A DNA stretch of 64,000 nt from Streptococcaceae bacterium (GCA_031253335.1 JAIRWF010000010.1:62001-126000); one strand, 5' to 3'. Counted from the first letter of the stretch, positions 29,617 to 39,691 are shown. The notes: generated from the letters alone by a model not told the origin. Numbers and translations: made by a program.

Positions 29617-30888
29617 TTAGACTCTTTCTTGGTGTGGTGCGGTCTCTGTGGTTGACGTGTCTGTGATGCCTTCTAAGAGATAGACGACTTGAAGTTGGAG
29701 CTTTCGGGCAACTTTTTGGACGTCTGCGGAGGTCACTGCAGCTAACTGTACTAGAAAGTCTGCCTTATCCAAGAAGCGCTCAGGAACTTGGCTTTGCGTG
29801 AACGCATGCTCAATGAGGGCGCCTGCATTGTCGAGGGACATGTAATAGCCGTTTTTCAGCATTTTTTTGGTGTCGGCGAGATCTGATTCATCGAAATCAC
29901 CGTCTGCCACCTGGGCGAGAAGTTCTAAGATGAGGGTGCGTGTGGCTTTGGCGTCTGCGGCATCAATTCCCGCCATCACGCGAAAGAGACCGGACCAGCT
30001 ATCAAAGGCGGATCCGATTTCATAGGCAAGGGATCGCTCTTCGCGGGCGATTTTGAAAAGTTTAGAGTGCGGCATGGCGCCAAATAGACCATTCATGACT
30101 TGAAGCGCCATGTAATCCTTGTCACCATACTGAATCGGCAGTTTCCAGGCCAGGGCAAGGACGGATTGATAGGCCTCTTTGTGCTCTGTGACCTCTGTCA
30201 AATTTGACAGCATGGGTTTTTGGGGTGTATCAAAGATGCTAAGTGTGGCAGGGGTGCGACTAGGCCATGTCCAGGTGGCAAGTGTTTCTGTTAAATCAGC
30301 TTCTTCGACGTTTCCAAGGATAAAAATATCTGTCAAATCTGACGCAAGCAGTCTTTCATAGGCGGAGCGAACGTCTTCGAGAGTTGTAGCTTCAACGCTT
30401 TCGAGATCTCCCTCAGCGGGAAGCCAAGTCCCATAAAAGAGCTCACGTAAGCGACGCCCTGCTACGTAGTCATTATCATCTTCTGAGGAGGCGAGGTAGT
30501 GCAAAAGATTCGTTTTTTCAATCGTAAAGAGTTCTTCGTCCCATAAGGGCTTGAAAATCACGGAATGGAGAAATTCAAGACCTTCAGAAAGGGTATCTTC
30601 AGCGACAAGCTTTGGATTGACAAGACTCATGATAAGAATCAGCTGATGCTGCGCGCCTTTGCGTACGACATCACTTGAAAAAGTCGCACCATACATGCTT
30701 GCTAGTCTCTCCTGAATTGCTTGCGGCGTTTTATAATCAGCATTTGCTGCTTCCATCAAATTTGACAAAAGGACGCGCGCCGCGATTTGACGGGGCTCAA
30801 AGGCTGTCAAAAAACGAAGCTGCACGCGAATCGTTTTAAATTTCGTTTCGTGAATCAGGTGCAAACGCACACCAGCTGGTAAGTTCAT
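29617..30888 (-). CDS. M16 family peptidase-like protein (YfmF type)
   Basis: Insulinase-like fold, adjacent to YfmH-like gene in the conserved pair. Confidence 0.88.
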   Translation of the reverse strand: MNLPAGVRLHLIHETKFKTIRVQLRFLTAFEPRQIAARVLLSNLMEAANADYKTPQAIQERLASMYGATFSSDVVRKGAQHQLILIMSLVNPKLVAEDTLSEGLEFLHSVIFKPLWDEELFTIEKTNLLHYLASSEDDNDYVAGRRLRELFYGTWLPAEGDLESVEATTLEDVRSAYERLLASDLTDIFILGNVEEADLTETLATWTWPSRTPATLSIFDTPQKPMLSNLTEVTEHKEAYQSVLALAWKLPIQYGDKDYMALQVMNGLFGAMPHSKLFKIAREERSLAYEIGSAFDSWSGLFRVMAGIDAADAKATRTLILELLAQVADGDFDESDLADTKKMLKNGYYMSLDNAGALIEHAFTQSQVPERFLDKADFLVQLAAVTSADVQKVARKLQLQVVYLLEGITDTSTTETAPHQERV

Positions 30889-31056
30889 GAGGCTTATTAT
30901 AGCACATTTTAAGGCACTTTGCCCCTGTCAAATTTGACAAGAAAAGTTATCTCGTCGTTTGATTTGACGCTTAAACTTCATCTTATTTATGTTATAATTT
31001 TCTAAGCGTCACACGTCAGCAACACACGACACGACGAAGCTAGAAAGGACAAGGCA

Positions 31057-31410
31057 ATGGCAACTCGGCATCCGCTTTTTAACGATTACATCACGCTTGG
31101 TCAATTTCTAAAAGAGGCAGGCCTCATTGCAACAGGCGGCGCCGCCAAATTCTATCTCGCTGAAACGGACGTTTTTCTAAATGGTGAACCCGAAAATCGC
31201 CGTGGCAAAAAGCTCTATGCGGATGATACCTTGGAAATCCCCCGTGAAAAGCTATCTGTCAAATTTGACCGCGCCTCAGCGGCCGAAATCAGCCATCATA
31301 GCGCACAGCTTGCTGAGAAAACCCAGCTCCAAAAAGCTGTCAAATCTGACAAAATCTCCCCAAAACACCCTGTCAAATCTGACAAGCCCAAAAGTCCCTT
31401 CCATCCATGA
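31057..31410 (+). CDS. yaaA: S4 domain protein YaaA with extended C-terminal tail
   Basis: TLGQFLKEAGLIATGGAAKFYLAETDVFLNGEPENRRGKKLYADD; directly upstream of recF. Confidence 0.88.
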   Translation: MATRHPLFNDYITLGQFLKEAGLIATGGAAKFYLAETDVFLNGEPENRRGKKLYADDTLEIPREKLSVKFDRASAAEISHHSAQLAEKTQLQKAVKSDKISPKHPVKSDKPKSPFHP

Positions 31411-32480
31411 TTTTATCTGACCTTCATCTTCAAAATGTCCGCAATTATATGCACCTAGATCTTGAACTGCACCCCCAGCTCAATCTTTTCGTTGGCCCCA
31501 ACGCCCAAGGTAAAACCAATATTTTAGAAGCCATCTATTTCCTTGCCACCACCCGCTCCCACCGCACGCGCACCGAGAAGGAGCTCATCCAATGGGGCGA
31601 GAAGTCCCTTACCATCACAGGAAATGTCCAAAAATCAACCACCACCGTCCCGCTCGAACTCTCGCTCGACGCTAAAGGCCGCCACGTCAAGGTCAACCAC
31701 CTCCCTGAAAATCGCCTCGCCGACTACATCGGTCAGCTCAAGGCCATCCTCTTTGCGCCCGAAAATCTCGAACTTGTAAAGGGTGCACCTGCTGTTCGCA
31801 GGCGATTTCTCGACATGGAAATCGGCCAAACGCATCCCACTTACATTTACGACCTCTTGCGTTACAATCACACGCTCCACGAGCGCAATGCCCTCTTAAA
31901 AAACGAGCAAGACAGCATTGACCCCGTCCTGCTCGATGTTTTAGACACCCAGCTCCTTGAGCATGGCACAAAAATCATCGCAACCCGCAAAGCCTTTCTT
32001 GCACAGCTCTCAGAGCTTGCCACTGCGATTCACAAAGAGCTCACGCATGACTCCGAAACGCTCAATCTCAACTACCTGCCTCGCGTCGAATCAGACTTTG
32101 CCCAAGAGCTAAAAGACCGACGTAAAGTCGATCTCATCCGCCACCAAACGACCATCGGCCCCCATCGAGATGACTTTAGCTTTATTAGCAACACCATCAA
32201 TCTCGCAGATTTTGGCTCCCAAGGCCAGCAGCGCACTGCAGCCCTCAGTATCAAGCTCGCGGAGATTGAGCTCATCCATAAAGAAAGTGGCGAATATCCC
32301 ATTCTCCTTCTTGACGATGTTCTCTCAGAGCTCGACAACACCCGCCAGCTCGACCTCTTAGCCACCGCTCTGAATAAAACCCAGACATTCCTGACTACGA
32401 CAACCCTCGAGCACCTTAAAAATCTCCCCAAGGCCCTCCAAATCTACAATGTCGCCTCTGGCAGCCTCACCCTCGCCTAG
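31407..32480 (+). CDS. recF: DNA replication and repair protein RecF
   Basis: LQNVRNYMHLDLELHPQLNLFVGPNAQGKTNILEAIYFLATTRSHR; ILLLDDVLSELD. Confidence 0.97.
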   Translation: MILSDLHLQNVRNYMHLDLELHPQLNLFVGPNAQGKTNILEAIYFLATTRSHRTRTEKELIQWGEKSLTITGNVQKSTTTVPLELSLDAKGRHVKVNHLPENRLADYIGQLKAILFAPENLELVKGAPAVRRRFLDMEIGQTHPTYIYDLLRYNHTLHERNALLKNEQDSIDPVLLDVLDTQLLEHGTKIIATRKAFLAQLSELATAIHKELTHDSETLNLNYLPRVESDFAQELKDRRKVDLIRHQTTIGPHRDDFSFISNTINLADFGSQGQQRTAALSIKLAEIELIHKESGEYPILLLDDVLSELDNTRQLDLLATALNKTQTFLTTTTLEHLKNLPKALQIYNVASGSLTLA

Positions 32481-32577
32481 TTTGCATATCAGTTGGTCAG
32501 ACTCTTAGTTCATGTTATACTATCTTAAATCCTCTTTTATTTTTTTAACACTCCCAGAACAAGCCATTTCTGGGTAG

Positions 32578-32613
32578 CAAAAAGGCCTTCCCAAGCGGAA
32601 AGGTCTTTTTGAT
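32578..32613 (+). terminator. Intrinsic terminator downstream of recF
   Basis: AAAAAGGCCTTCCCAAGCGGAAAGGTCTTTTTG. Confidence 0.75.
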
Positions 32614-32621
32614 TGTTTTTG

Positions 32622-32713
32622 GGTTACCTCTATCTCCGCGCTTTGCGCTGCGCTGTCCATGCTCGCTAAGCCAGCAAAGCTGGCAAGTCGCATGGCAACT
32701 CCCTGCTTTCTCG
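32622..32713. repeat. Structured intergenic repeat, copy 2
   Basis: Near-identical to 26410..26500 with a compensatory stem change. Confidence 0.85.
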
Positions 32714-32867
32714 CCTAGCTAAAGCATGTCCATTCGCTCTAAGGCGCGGTCTGCGCCGTAGCGAAGGACGTCTGTTGGTGCGGCCTGCACCTTACAGCGA
32801 TGCTAGTAGGGTTATCAGAGCGGACAGCCCGACACAAAGTGGCGCAGATAGACACGCCGTTTATTGT

Positions 32868-33647
32868 TTAATTCCAGCCCATGGCCTTTTTAATCTGCGT
32901 GACCTGCAATGCTGCATAAGCTGTAGGGTCAGACTTTGCAAGTGCCTCCGCCTGCAAGGCAGCCTCAGGGTTGGCCGCCATTTCAGCTTTTTCAGCTGCC
33001 GCCATCTCAGGTGCCTTCTTTTGCAAAGCCGTCATCTGATCCTGCGTCAAGACAAGCCAGGTCGTCTTTGGCACTTCAGCTGTGAAGGTCTCCTTTTTCA
33101 GTTCGCCCCCTTCACCGCCAACACTGAACAACCACTGTGCAAAGCCATTACTCCACGCATAGCGCGACGTTTTCGTCACAATCTGCGCTGTGTTGCCATC
33201 AACCAACTTAATAGACGATGATTTCTTTGACGTCTCCACAACATGATTCTTCAAAATGTTTGAAATCCAAGACTTCATACTGGAAGATGCATTTTTATCG
33301 CTCGTATCAAGCTTTTTCAGATTTCCCAGGAAGTTCACGGTCACATCCTTATCGTTCGCGTCGGACTTATACATGAAAATATAATTTCCCGAGTCCGTCC
33401 CGAAAGGCTCCTTGAGCATCACCCCATAAGCCGCTTGAGTGCCTGCGATTGAGTATATCTGCTTGGTGGTCGTCGTTGTCTCCGTCTTCATCCCCCAGTG
33501 TGCCGTATCGTGGTAGATTAGCCCCACCATTGAAATCAGCAAGAGAATCGTCGTAAGGCCGCCTACAATATTGCCCGCAGCGCCCTTCATGTAGAAGAAA
33601 CCGACAATCGCAAGGGCTGCAAAAATGATAATGAGTAAGATAATCAT
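32868..33647 (-). CDS. DUF4811-like membrane protein next to MFS transporter
   Basis: Two N-terminal TM segments; overlaps the MFS gene; family name from context. Confidence 0.6.
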   Translation of the reverse strand: MIILLIIIFAALAIVGFFYMKGAAGNIVGGLTTILLLISMVGLIYHDTAHWGMKTETTTTTKQIYSIAGTQAAYGVMLKEPFGTDSGNYIFMYKSDANDKDVTVNFLGNLKKLDTSDKNASSSMKSWISNILKNHVVETSKKSSSIKLVDGNTAQIVTKTSRYAWSNGFAQWLFSVGGEGGELKKETFTAEVPKTTWLVLTQDQMTALQKKAPEMAAAEKAEMAANPEAALQAEALAKSDPTAYAALQVTQIKKAMGWN

Positions 33648-35212
33648 GCTGCGTCACCTCCTTGAGCTGCTTCTTGTTTGGCTTTCGCCTCATTTCTTTC
33701 ACGGACAGGCTGCGGACCAGCTTTCCCTTTGTGCAAGAAGAGTGCTACAAAAATCCCTAATACCGAGAAACCAAAGGCAATCCCAAAGGACACGTGGAAG
33801 CCATTCAGTGAAGCATTAATCATCTTCTCCGCATATTGCAGCGGATTCGTTGTCTGCAAATGCGACGCTGGTTTCGAGGCATTGATGACGTTGGTCGTCA
33901 CAGAAGCTAAGATTGCGACGACAACGGACGAGGCTATCATACGCGCTGTGTTGTTCGACGCAGAGCCCTGTGCGGCTTTGTCACGTGGCAACGCGTTCAT
34001 ACCAGAGGTGATGAGTGGCATCATGATGAGCCCAATCGCTACAAAACGCACCCAATAAGTAATCGTGATGAAGGCTTCTGGGGTATTTGCCGTGAGGAAC
34101 ATATAAGGCAGTGTCCCGATAGACAGGAGAATGAAGCCAATGAGTGTCAACTTGCGGGCGCCGAATTTATCATAGATTTGCCCTGCGATAGGCGACATAA
34201 GCGCCATCATAATCGACCCTGGTAAAAGTAAGAGCCCTGATTGCAAAGCGGTCAAACCATGGACATTTTGGATATAAGTTGGGAGCATCATCTCCACACC
34301 CATCATCGCCATCGTGTTAATCGCTGCAGCAATCGTTGCAACCGTAAATTGACGGACTTTGAAGACCGAGAGATCGAGGAAAGGATCTTTCAAATGGAGC
34401 TGGCGGAAGATAAAGAAGGCGATGATAATGAGTCCTACAATAATAGGCAAGATAACGTTCTTGAAGTCGCCCCAGCCGTCGTTTCCGACATTTGTAAAGC
34501 CAAAGAGGAAGAGGCCAAAGCCTGCGAGAGATTCTAAGAGCGAGAGAATATCGAGCTTCATATCGCGGTTCGGTAGGACGTCCGCCATGAGAATCGGCGT
34601 GAGGATGGTCACTATCACAAGGATGACAAAGGGAACAGTGAACATCGTGCGCCAGTCGCCAAGCTGTAAAATCCCTAAAAATTTCGAGTGACCTGAGAGA
34701 ATGGCACCCCCGTAGGTAGGCCCGATGGCTGGTGCCAAGCCAATGACGAGACCACCCATTCCCATTGGCACCCCGATTTTATCAGGTGGGAAGATGTTCG
34801 TGATGACGGTCATCATGAGGGGCAATGAAATCCCTGCGCCCATCGCCATGACGACACGTCCTAAAAGGAAGATGTTGTAGTTTGATGTGGGAGCACTCAT
34901 TGCAATTCCTGTCCCAATCGCCGTGAAGCCGTAGGCAATCATAAAGAGCCAACGGGTCGGGATTTTCGTCGTCAAATAGGCGGAGACAGGCACCATGATG
35001 CCGTTTGCCAAGAGGTACCAAGTTGTGGCCCCTTGCGCCGTGGATAGGCTGATATTGAACTTATCCATGAGGGTCGGATAGGCTGTCGAGAGGAAGGTCT
35101 GTCCGAGCATCCCTGCGAAAGTCCCGATGAGGATCATCACAAACATGATGCCACGATGGAAGTGCTTTCCATGCGCATCAAGGGAATAATCTTTTTTGTC
35201 TAATTCTGGCAT
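33644..35212 (-). CDS. DHA2 family multidrug MFS transporter (EmrB/LmrB-like)
   Basis: 14-TM-type protein; LLGRVVMAMGAGISLPLMMTVI; GLVIGLAPAIGPTYGGAIL. Confidence 0.93.
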   Translation of the reverse strand: MPELDKKDYSLDAHGKHFHRGIMFVMILIGTFAGMLGQTFLSTAYPTLMDKFNISLSTAQGATTWYLLANGIMVPVSAYLTTKIPTRWLFMIAYGFTAIGTGIAMSAPTSNYNIFLLGRVVMAMGAGISLPLMMTVITNIFPPDKIGVPMGMGGLVIGLAPAIGPTYGGAILSGHSKFLGILQLGDWRTMFTVPFVILVIVTILTPILMADVLPNRDMKLDILSLLESLAGFGLFLFGFTNVGNDGWGDFKNVILPIIVGLIIIAFFIFRQLHLKDPFLDLSVFKVRQFTVATIAAAINTMAMMGVEMMLPTYIQNVHGLTALQSGLLLLPGSIMMALMSPIAGQIYDKFGARKLTLIGFILLSIGTLPYMFLTANTPEAFITITYWVRFVAIGLIMMPLITSGMNALPRDKAAQGSASNNTARMIASSVVVAILASVTTNVINASKPASHLQTTNPLQYAEKMINASLNGFHVSFGIAFGFSVLGIFVALFLHKGKAGPQPVRERNEAKAKQEAAQGGDAA

Positions 35213-35640
35213 TCATTTACCTCTTTCAATGTATCTAAAAATTTTTGGAAGGTTCTAAGGAAATCCTGCGTGTCACGTTCGCCCATTGCTTCAAGCGTTT
35301 TTTGGACACGCCCTTCCATGATCTCACGCTGCTGATTGAGCTTTGTGCGACCTTTACCTGTGAGTTTCACAATGATTTTTCGTCGATCGTGTTTGTCAAT
35401 CTCACGTTTCACAAGGCCGTGATCTTCAAGTCCCGCAAGGAGTGTCGCCACACGTGCTGAAGAAATCTGGCCGTCTTCAGCGAGGTCGCTTGGCGTCACA
35501 TCATCAGTCTCGTGATGTTTGAGATAGACAAGTATCGGAATCTCGCCGCGCCCCACTTTGTTTAAGTGCTGTACTTCTTCTGACTTGGTGGCTTGCTTTA
35601 CGATTTGCATCAAGTCAGAGGCAGCTTTTGAAAAGTCCAT
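35200..35640 (-). CDS. MarR family transcriptional regulator
   Basis: winged helix: SDLAEDGQISSARVATLLAGLEDHGLVKREIDKHDRRKIIVKLTGKG. Confidence 0.93.
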   Translation of the reverse strand: MDFSKAASDLMQIVKQATKSEEVQHLNKVGRGEIPILVYLKHHETDDVTPSDLAEDGQISSARVATLLAGLEDHGLVKREIDKHDRRKIIVKLTGKGRTKLNQQREIMEGRVQKTLEAMGERDTQDFLRTFQKFLDTLKEVNECQN

Positions 35641-35673
35641 ATAAGAACCTCGTAGTATTTTCTAGTTGTTATT

Positions 35674-35707
35674 ATCTAACAACATTAAGTATTTTACATC
35701 GTTAGAT
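35674..35707. promoter_or_regulatory. Candidate operator upstream of the marR gene
   Basis: ATCTAAC N20 GTTAGAT inverted repeat. Confidence 0.4.
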
Positions 35708-35716
35708 TTTAATTGT

Positions 35717-36135
35717 CAAGAAAAAAGACTTGAAAAACTGAAAATAGATTTTCAGAAATTTTCAAAAGTGCTTTCATGAGGCGGGACAGCTCCACGACTA
35801 CGCGAAGTCTTTTTCTCTTATCTCTTTACCTGAATGCTCCCAGGGTCGCATCCAGCAAGAAAAAAGACTTGAAAAACTGAAAATAGATTTTCAGAAATTT
35901 TCAAAAGTGCTTTCATGAGGCGGGACAGATCCACGACAACGCGAAGTCTTTTTTCTCTTATCTCTTTACCTGAATGCTCTCAGGGTCGCATCCAGCAAGA
36001 AAAAGACTTGAAAAACTGAAAATAGATTTTCAGAAATTTTCAAAAGTGCTTTCATGAGGCGGGACAGCTCCACGACTACGCGAAGTCTTTTTCTCTTATT
36101 CTTTTGCCTGAGTGTCCTCACAGCGTACAGTAGCA
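35717..36135. repeat. Three tandem ~140-bp structured repeats
   Basis: CAAGAAAAAAGACTTGAAAAACTGAAAATAGATTTTCAG... begins at about 35717, 35856 and 35996; few differences between copies. Confidence 0.9.
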
Positions 36136-36137
36136 AT

Positions 36138-36166
36138 AAAAAAACTGCCAACTGGCAGCTTCAATA
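36138..36166 (-). terminator. Terminator of hpf
   Basis: AAAAAAACTGCCAACTGGCAGCTTC; minus-strand hairpin plus T run. Confidence 0.75.
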
Positions 36167-36173
36167 GCTTGTC

Positions 36174-36719
36174 TTATTTTGTTTCCAAAATCCCGACTTG
36201 GCCGTCTTCGCGTTTATAGACAACACTTGGCGTGTTCGTATCGCCATCTGTAAAGAGGAAGAAATCGTGCCCCGACATTTCCATCTGCAGGACTGCCTCT
36301 TCAACGTGCATCGGCTTCAAATCTACGTGCTTTGTACGCACGACTTTGGTCTCCGCATAAGCAGCCTGGATTTCTTCTTGCAAATCTGCAAATTCTTCGA
36401 TTTCAGGGAGATTTCCATTGCCCTTTGCGTTAATCCGCGTTTTGTACTTACGAATTTGGCGAGCAAGCTTTTCTTGAACAGCATCTATCGAGCCGTAGAG
36501 ATCACGCGATTTGTCCTCTGCACGTAAAGTCAGGCGCTTTGCAGGAATGGTCACCTCAATCTTTGCCGATCCGTCTTTATAAGTCTTCAGCGAGACGTGG
36601 GCCGTCATCTCGTGCCCGTCGTTAAAGTATTTTTCGAGGTTGCTGATACGTTCCTCGACGTAGTCACGCAGGGCGTCTGTGACTTCAATGTTTTCGCCAC
36701 GAATGTTAAATTTAATCAT
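36174..36719 (-). CDS. hpf: Ribosome hibernation promoting factor (long form)
   Basis: MIKFNIRGENIEVTDALRDYVEERISNLEKYF; HDFFLFTDGDTNTPSVVYKREDGQVGILE. Confidence 0.95.
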   Translation of the reverse strand: MIKFNIRGENIEVTDALRDYVEERISNLEKYFNDGHEMTAHVSLKTYKDGSAKIEVTIPAKRLTLRAEDKSRDLYGSIDAVQEKLARQIRKYKTRINAKGNGNLPEIEEFADLQEEIQAAYAETKVVRTKHVDLKPMHVEEAVLQMEMSGHDFFLFTDGDTNTPSVVYKREDGQVGILETK

Positions 36720-36780
36720 GGTTGGTCCTCTTTTCTAATATTTCTCTAATTATAGCATAGTTCCCACAATTTTGCAAGTC

Positions 36781-39240
36781 TCATTTTTCAACTTTAAGAT
36801 TGAGTTTGTCGCCAGAAACACCGACGCTGACCGCATTCCCAGCTTGAAGTTCCTGCGTCAAAAGAAGTGTCGATAAAGGATCTTCGAGGTCACGTTCAAT
36901 CGCTTTGCGCAACGGCCTTGCACCGTATTCGGGATCAAAGCCAGACTTTGCCAAGCATTTCAGCGCTGCAAGACTCAACTTCAATGAGATTGTTTGCTTC
37001 TTGAGTCGGTTGATGACGTCTGCTGCAAGAAGTTTGACGATGTCAGTGAGTTCAGCCTCTGTGAGCGAGTGAAAGACGATGGTTTCATCAATTCGATTGA
37101 GAAACTCTGGGCGGTAAGTAGCCTTCAATTCTTTTAGAATGCGGGCTTTCATTGCCTCGTAATCCTGTGACCAATCAACCGCACCAAATCCCACCGTCTT
37201 GTCATCCCGCAGAGACGTCGCTCCAAGATTACTCGTCATGATGATAATCGTATTGCGAAAATCAATCCGACGTCCTTTCGTATCCGTCACATAGCCATCA
37301 TCCAAAATCTGCAACAAGACATTAAAGACGTCTGGGTGAGCTTTTTCAGCCTCATCAAGCAAGACAACACTATAAGGCTTATTCCGGACCTGCTCTGTGA
37401 GTTGGCCACCCTCTTCGTAGCCAATATAGCCTGGTGGGGCACCAATGAGACGCGAGGTCGAAAACTTCTCCATGTACTCGCTCATATCCACTCGAATCAT
37501 GGCCTCTTCTGAGCCAAAAACACTCTGTGCAAGTGCCTTTGCAAGCTCCGTCTTACCAACTCCCGTGGGGCCTAAAAACATGAAGCTTCCCATCGGGCGA
37601 CGCATATCTGCGACCCCAGAGCGTGCCCGGCGAATCGCGCGCGCCACTGCTTCAACAGCTTCGTCCTGGCCAATCACGCGCTTGTGAAGCTCTTTTTCAA
37701 GATTGACCAAGCGCTCGGCCTCAGACTTCGACATTTGTTGCGTTGGCACCCCTGTCAAATTTGACAGAACTGTATAAACATCATCCATCGTGACAGCCTT
37801 ACGTGTTGGGCTTGTTTTTTTGGCTTTGTCAGATTTGACCACGAGTTCATCAATTTCTGAGCGAATCGCCCGTGCGCGCTTGAGATCTAAGCTTGCCACA
37901 GCCTCTGGCAATTCGCCCCGCAATTCCGCCAATTCCTTGTCAAATTTGATAACTTTCGTGAGCCCATTTTTTTCAGCCACTTTGACACGCGCACAAGCCT
38001 CATCCAAAATATCCAGCGCCTTATCTGGCAGCCTACGCTCAGGAATATAGCGTACCGCGAGCTCCACTATTTTGGAAAGCGTCGCAGGGTCAATCGCCAC
38101 CTCGTGGTAATCCGCATACCGCGGCGCAAGCCCTTCTAAAATCTTTGTCGCCTCTTCCTCAGTTGGTTCATCCACCACAATGCGCGCAAACCGCCTCTCA
38201 AGCGCCTCATCCTTTTCAATATAACGCTGATATTCCTTGAACGTCGTTGCACCAATCAACTGAAAATCACCCCGCGCCAAGGCCGGCTTCAAAATATTCG
38301 ACGCATCCGCAGCCCCTTCGGCACCTGCATTTCCTCCCATAATGCTATGCAACTCATCTATAAATACAATCACATCAGGATCTTTTCGCACTTCGTTCAC
38401 AATCGCAACCATACGATCTTCAAACTCCCCACGTAGCGACGTTCCCGCGACGATATTAGCCATGTTGAGCGCCATCAAACGCACATTAGCAAGACTTGTC
38501 GGTACCTCGCCTGAGGCAATCCGCAGCGCAAGCCCCTCCACAATCGCAGTCTTACCTACCCCAGGATCTCCCACGAGTACAGGATTATTCTTCGTCCGCC
38601 GCGCAAGCACATGCACCATGCGCTCAATCTCTGTCTCCCGTCCAATCACAGGGTCAAAACCATCACGCCGTGCCAATGCCGTCATATCCGTCGCCACAGA
38701 GTCAAGCGTCGGCGTTGATGACTTTGCATCAGAACGTTGCCTTTGGCGCCCTCTTTGCGACATGGGTACAACTGCTTTAGGACTGCGCTTTTGCGGCACT
38801 TTAATACCATTATCCTCGACGATCTGTTTGTAGAGACTTTGCATATCAACAGACAAGCCATCAAGTATCTGCAAAGCAAAACAGTTATCCTCTGCGAGCA
38901 AAGCCGCAAAAATAAACTCCGTCCCTACCGTCTCAAAGCCATTAAACTGCGCGAGTTCAGCTGCCACACCGAGGATTTTATCCAATCGTGGACTCCATTC
39001 CATATCCGCCTTATTAAAGACATTTCCCGAGCTATAAGTCGAGATTTGCTCAATAATGGCATCATAGGTCACCCCACGATCCTGAAAATAGTTTTCCGCC
39101 ATCGTGTCCGATACCGCAACCAGCGCAGCCAAAAGATGCTCTGTTCCTACGACCTGATAATCAAAGTTATAAGCAATATCTAATGCACGCCGCAAAACCT
39201 TATAAGCCGCTGGCGTATAGACTTTTTTATCAATTTCCAT
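36781..39240 (-). CDS. clpC: ATP-dependent Clp protease ATP-binding subunit ClpC
   Basis: Clp N domain, GDPGVGKTAIVEGLA, GPTGVGKTELAKALA; start trimmed to MEIDKKVY. Confidence 0.95.
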   Translation of the reverse strand: MEIDKKVYTPAAYKVLRRALDIAYNFDYQVVGTEHLLAALVAVSDTMAENYFQDRGVTYDAIIEQISTYSSGNVFNKADMEWSPRLDKILGVAAELAQFNGFETVGTEFIFAALLAEDNCFALQILDGLSVDMQSLYKQIVEDNGIKVPQKRSPKAVVPMSQRGRQRQRSDAKSSTPTLDSVATDMTALARRDGFDPVIGRETEIERMVHVLARRTKNNPVLVGDPGVGKTAIVEGLALRIASGEVPTSLANVRLMALNMANIVAGTSLRGEFEDRMVAIVNEVRKDPDVIVFIDELHSIMGGNAGAEGAADASNILKPALARGDFQLIGATTFKEYQRYIEKDEALERRFARIVVDEPTEEEATKILEGLAPRYADYHEVAIDPATLSKIVELAVRYIPERRLPDKALDILDEACARVKVAEKNGLTKVIKFDKELAELRGELPEAVASLDLKRARAIRSEIDELVVKSDKAKKTSPTRKAVTMDDVYTVLSNLTGVPTQQMSKSEAERLVNLEKELHKRVIGQDEAVEAVARAIRRARSGVADMRRPMGSFMFLGPTGVGKTELAKALAQSVFGSEEAMIRVDMSEYMEKFSTSRLIGAPPGYIGYEEGGQLTEQVRNKPYSVVLLDEAEKAHPDVFNVLLQILDDGYVTDTKGRRIDFRNTIIIMTSNLGATSLRDDKTVGFGAVDWSQDYEAMKARILKELKATYRPEFLNRIDETIVFHSLTEAELTDIVKLLAADVINRLKKQTISLKLSLAALKCLAKSGFDPEYGARPLRKAIERDLEDPLSTLLLTQELQAGNAVSVGVSGDKLNLKVEK

Positions 39241-39691
39241 CTTCTTTATCCAATTTCTGTAAAAGCTTCGCCACAAGTCCTGAGCGCACATCTCCCGAGA
39301 GTTCCCCAGCCGTCAATACAGCCAACAAAAGATTCCCTTCATTTTCTGTCAACAAACCCTCATCAAAGAGTACCTGGAGAAAATCCTGCGCATCCTCTGC
39401 TGACAGCATGGCTGGTAGCCTTGAATACAACCCTTCCAAAAGCTCGTGCTTCGCACTATAGTGAAACTTCACAATCTTGATATAGCCGCCCCCACCACGC
39501 TTACTCTCCACATCATAGCCTTTGGTCGGATTAAATCGCGTTTTGATGACATAGTTAATCTGCGACGGCACAACCGCAAAGCGCTCTGCAAGCTCAGCTC
39601 GCTGAATCTCAATTTCTCTTGCCTCTGCATCCGCCAAAAGCTGCAGCAAATAACGCTCAATCATATCCGATGTATTTTGTGTGGACATCAC
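39230..39691 (-). CDS. ctsR: Transcriptional repressor CtsR
   Basis: NTSDMIERYLLQLLADAEAREIEIQRAELAERFAVVPSQINYVIKTRFNPTKGYDVESKRGGGGYIKI. Confidence 0.96.
   Translation of the reverse strand: MMSTQNTSDMIERYLLQLLADAEAREIEIQRAELAERFAVVPSQINYVIKTRFNPTKGYDVESKRGGGGYIKIVKFHYSAKHELLEGLYSRLPAMLSAEDAQDFLQVLFDEGLLTENEGNLLLAVLTAGELSGDVRSGLVAKLLQKLDKEDGN

Noticed and set aside
35717-36135. CRISPR-like array (three regularly spaced repeats)
   Set aside because: The whole ~140-bp unit repeats, including the linker; there are no unique spacers and no cas genes.
35966-36151. 61-aa minus-strand ORF within the tandem repeats
   Set aside because: Spans repeat and terminator-like sequence, no family resemblance, no convincing RBS.
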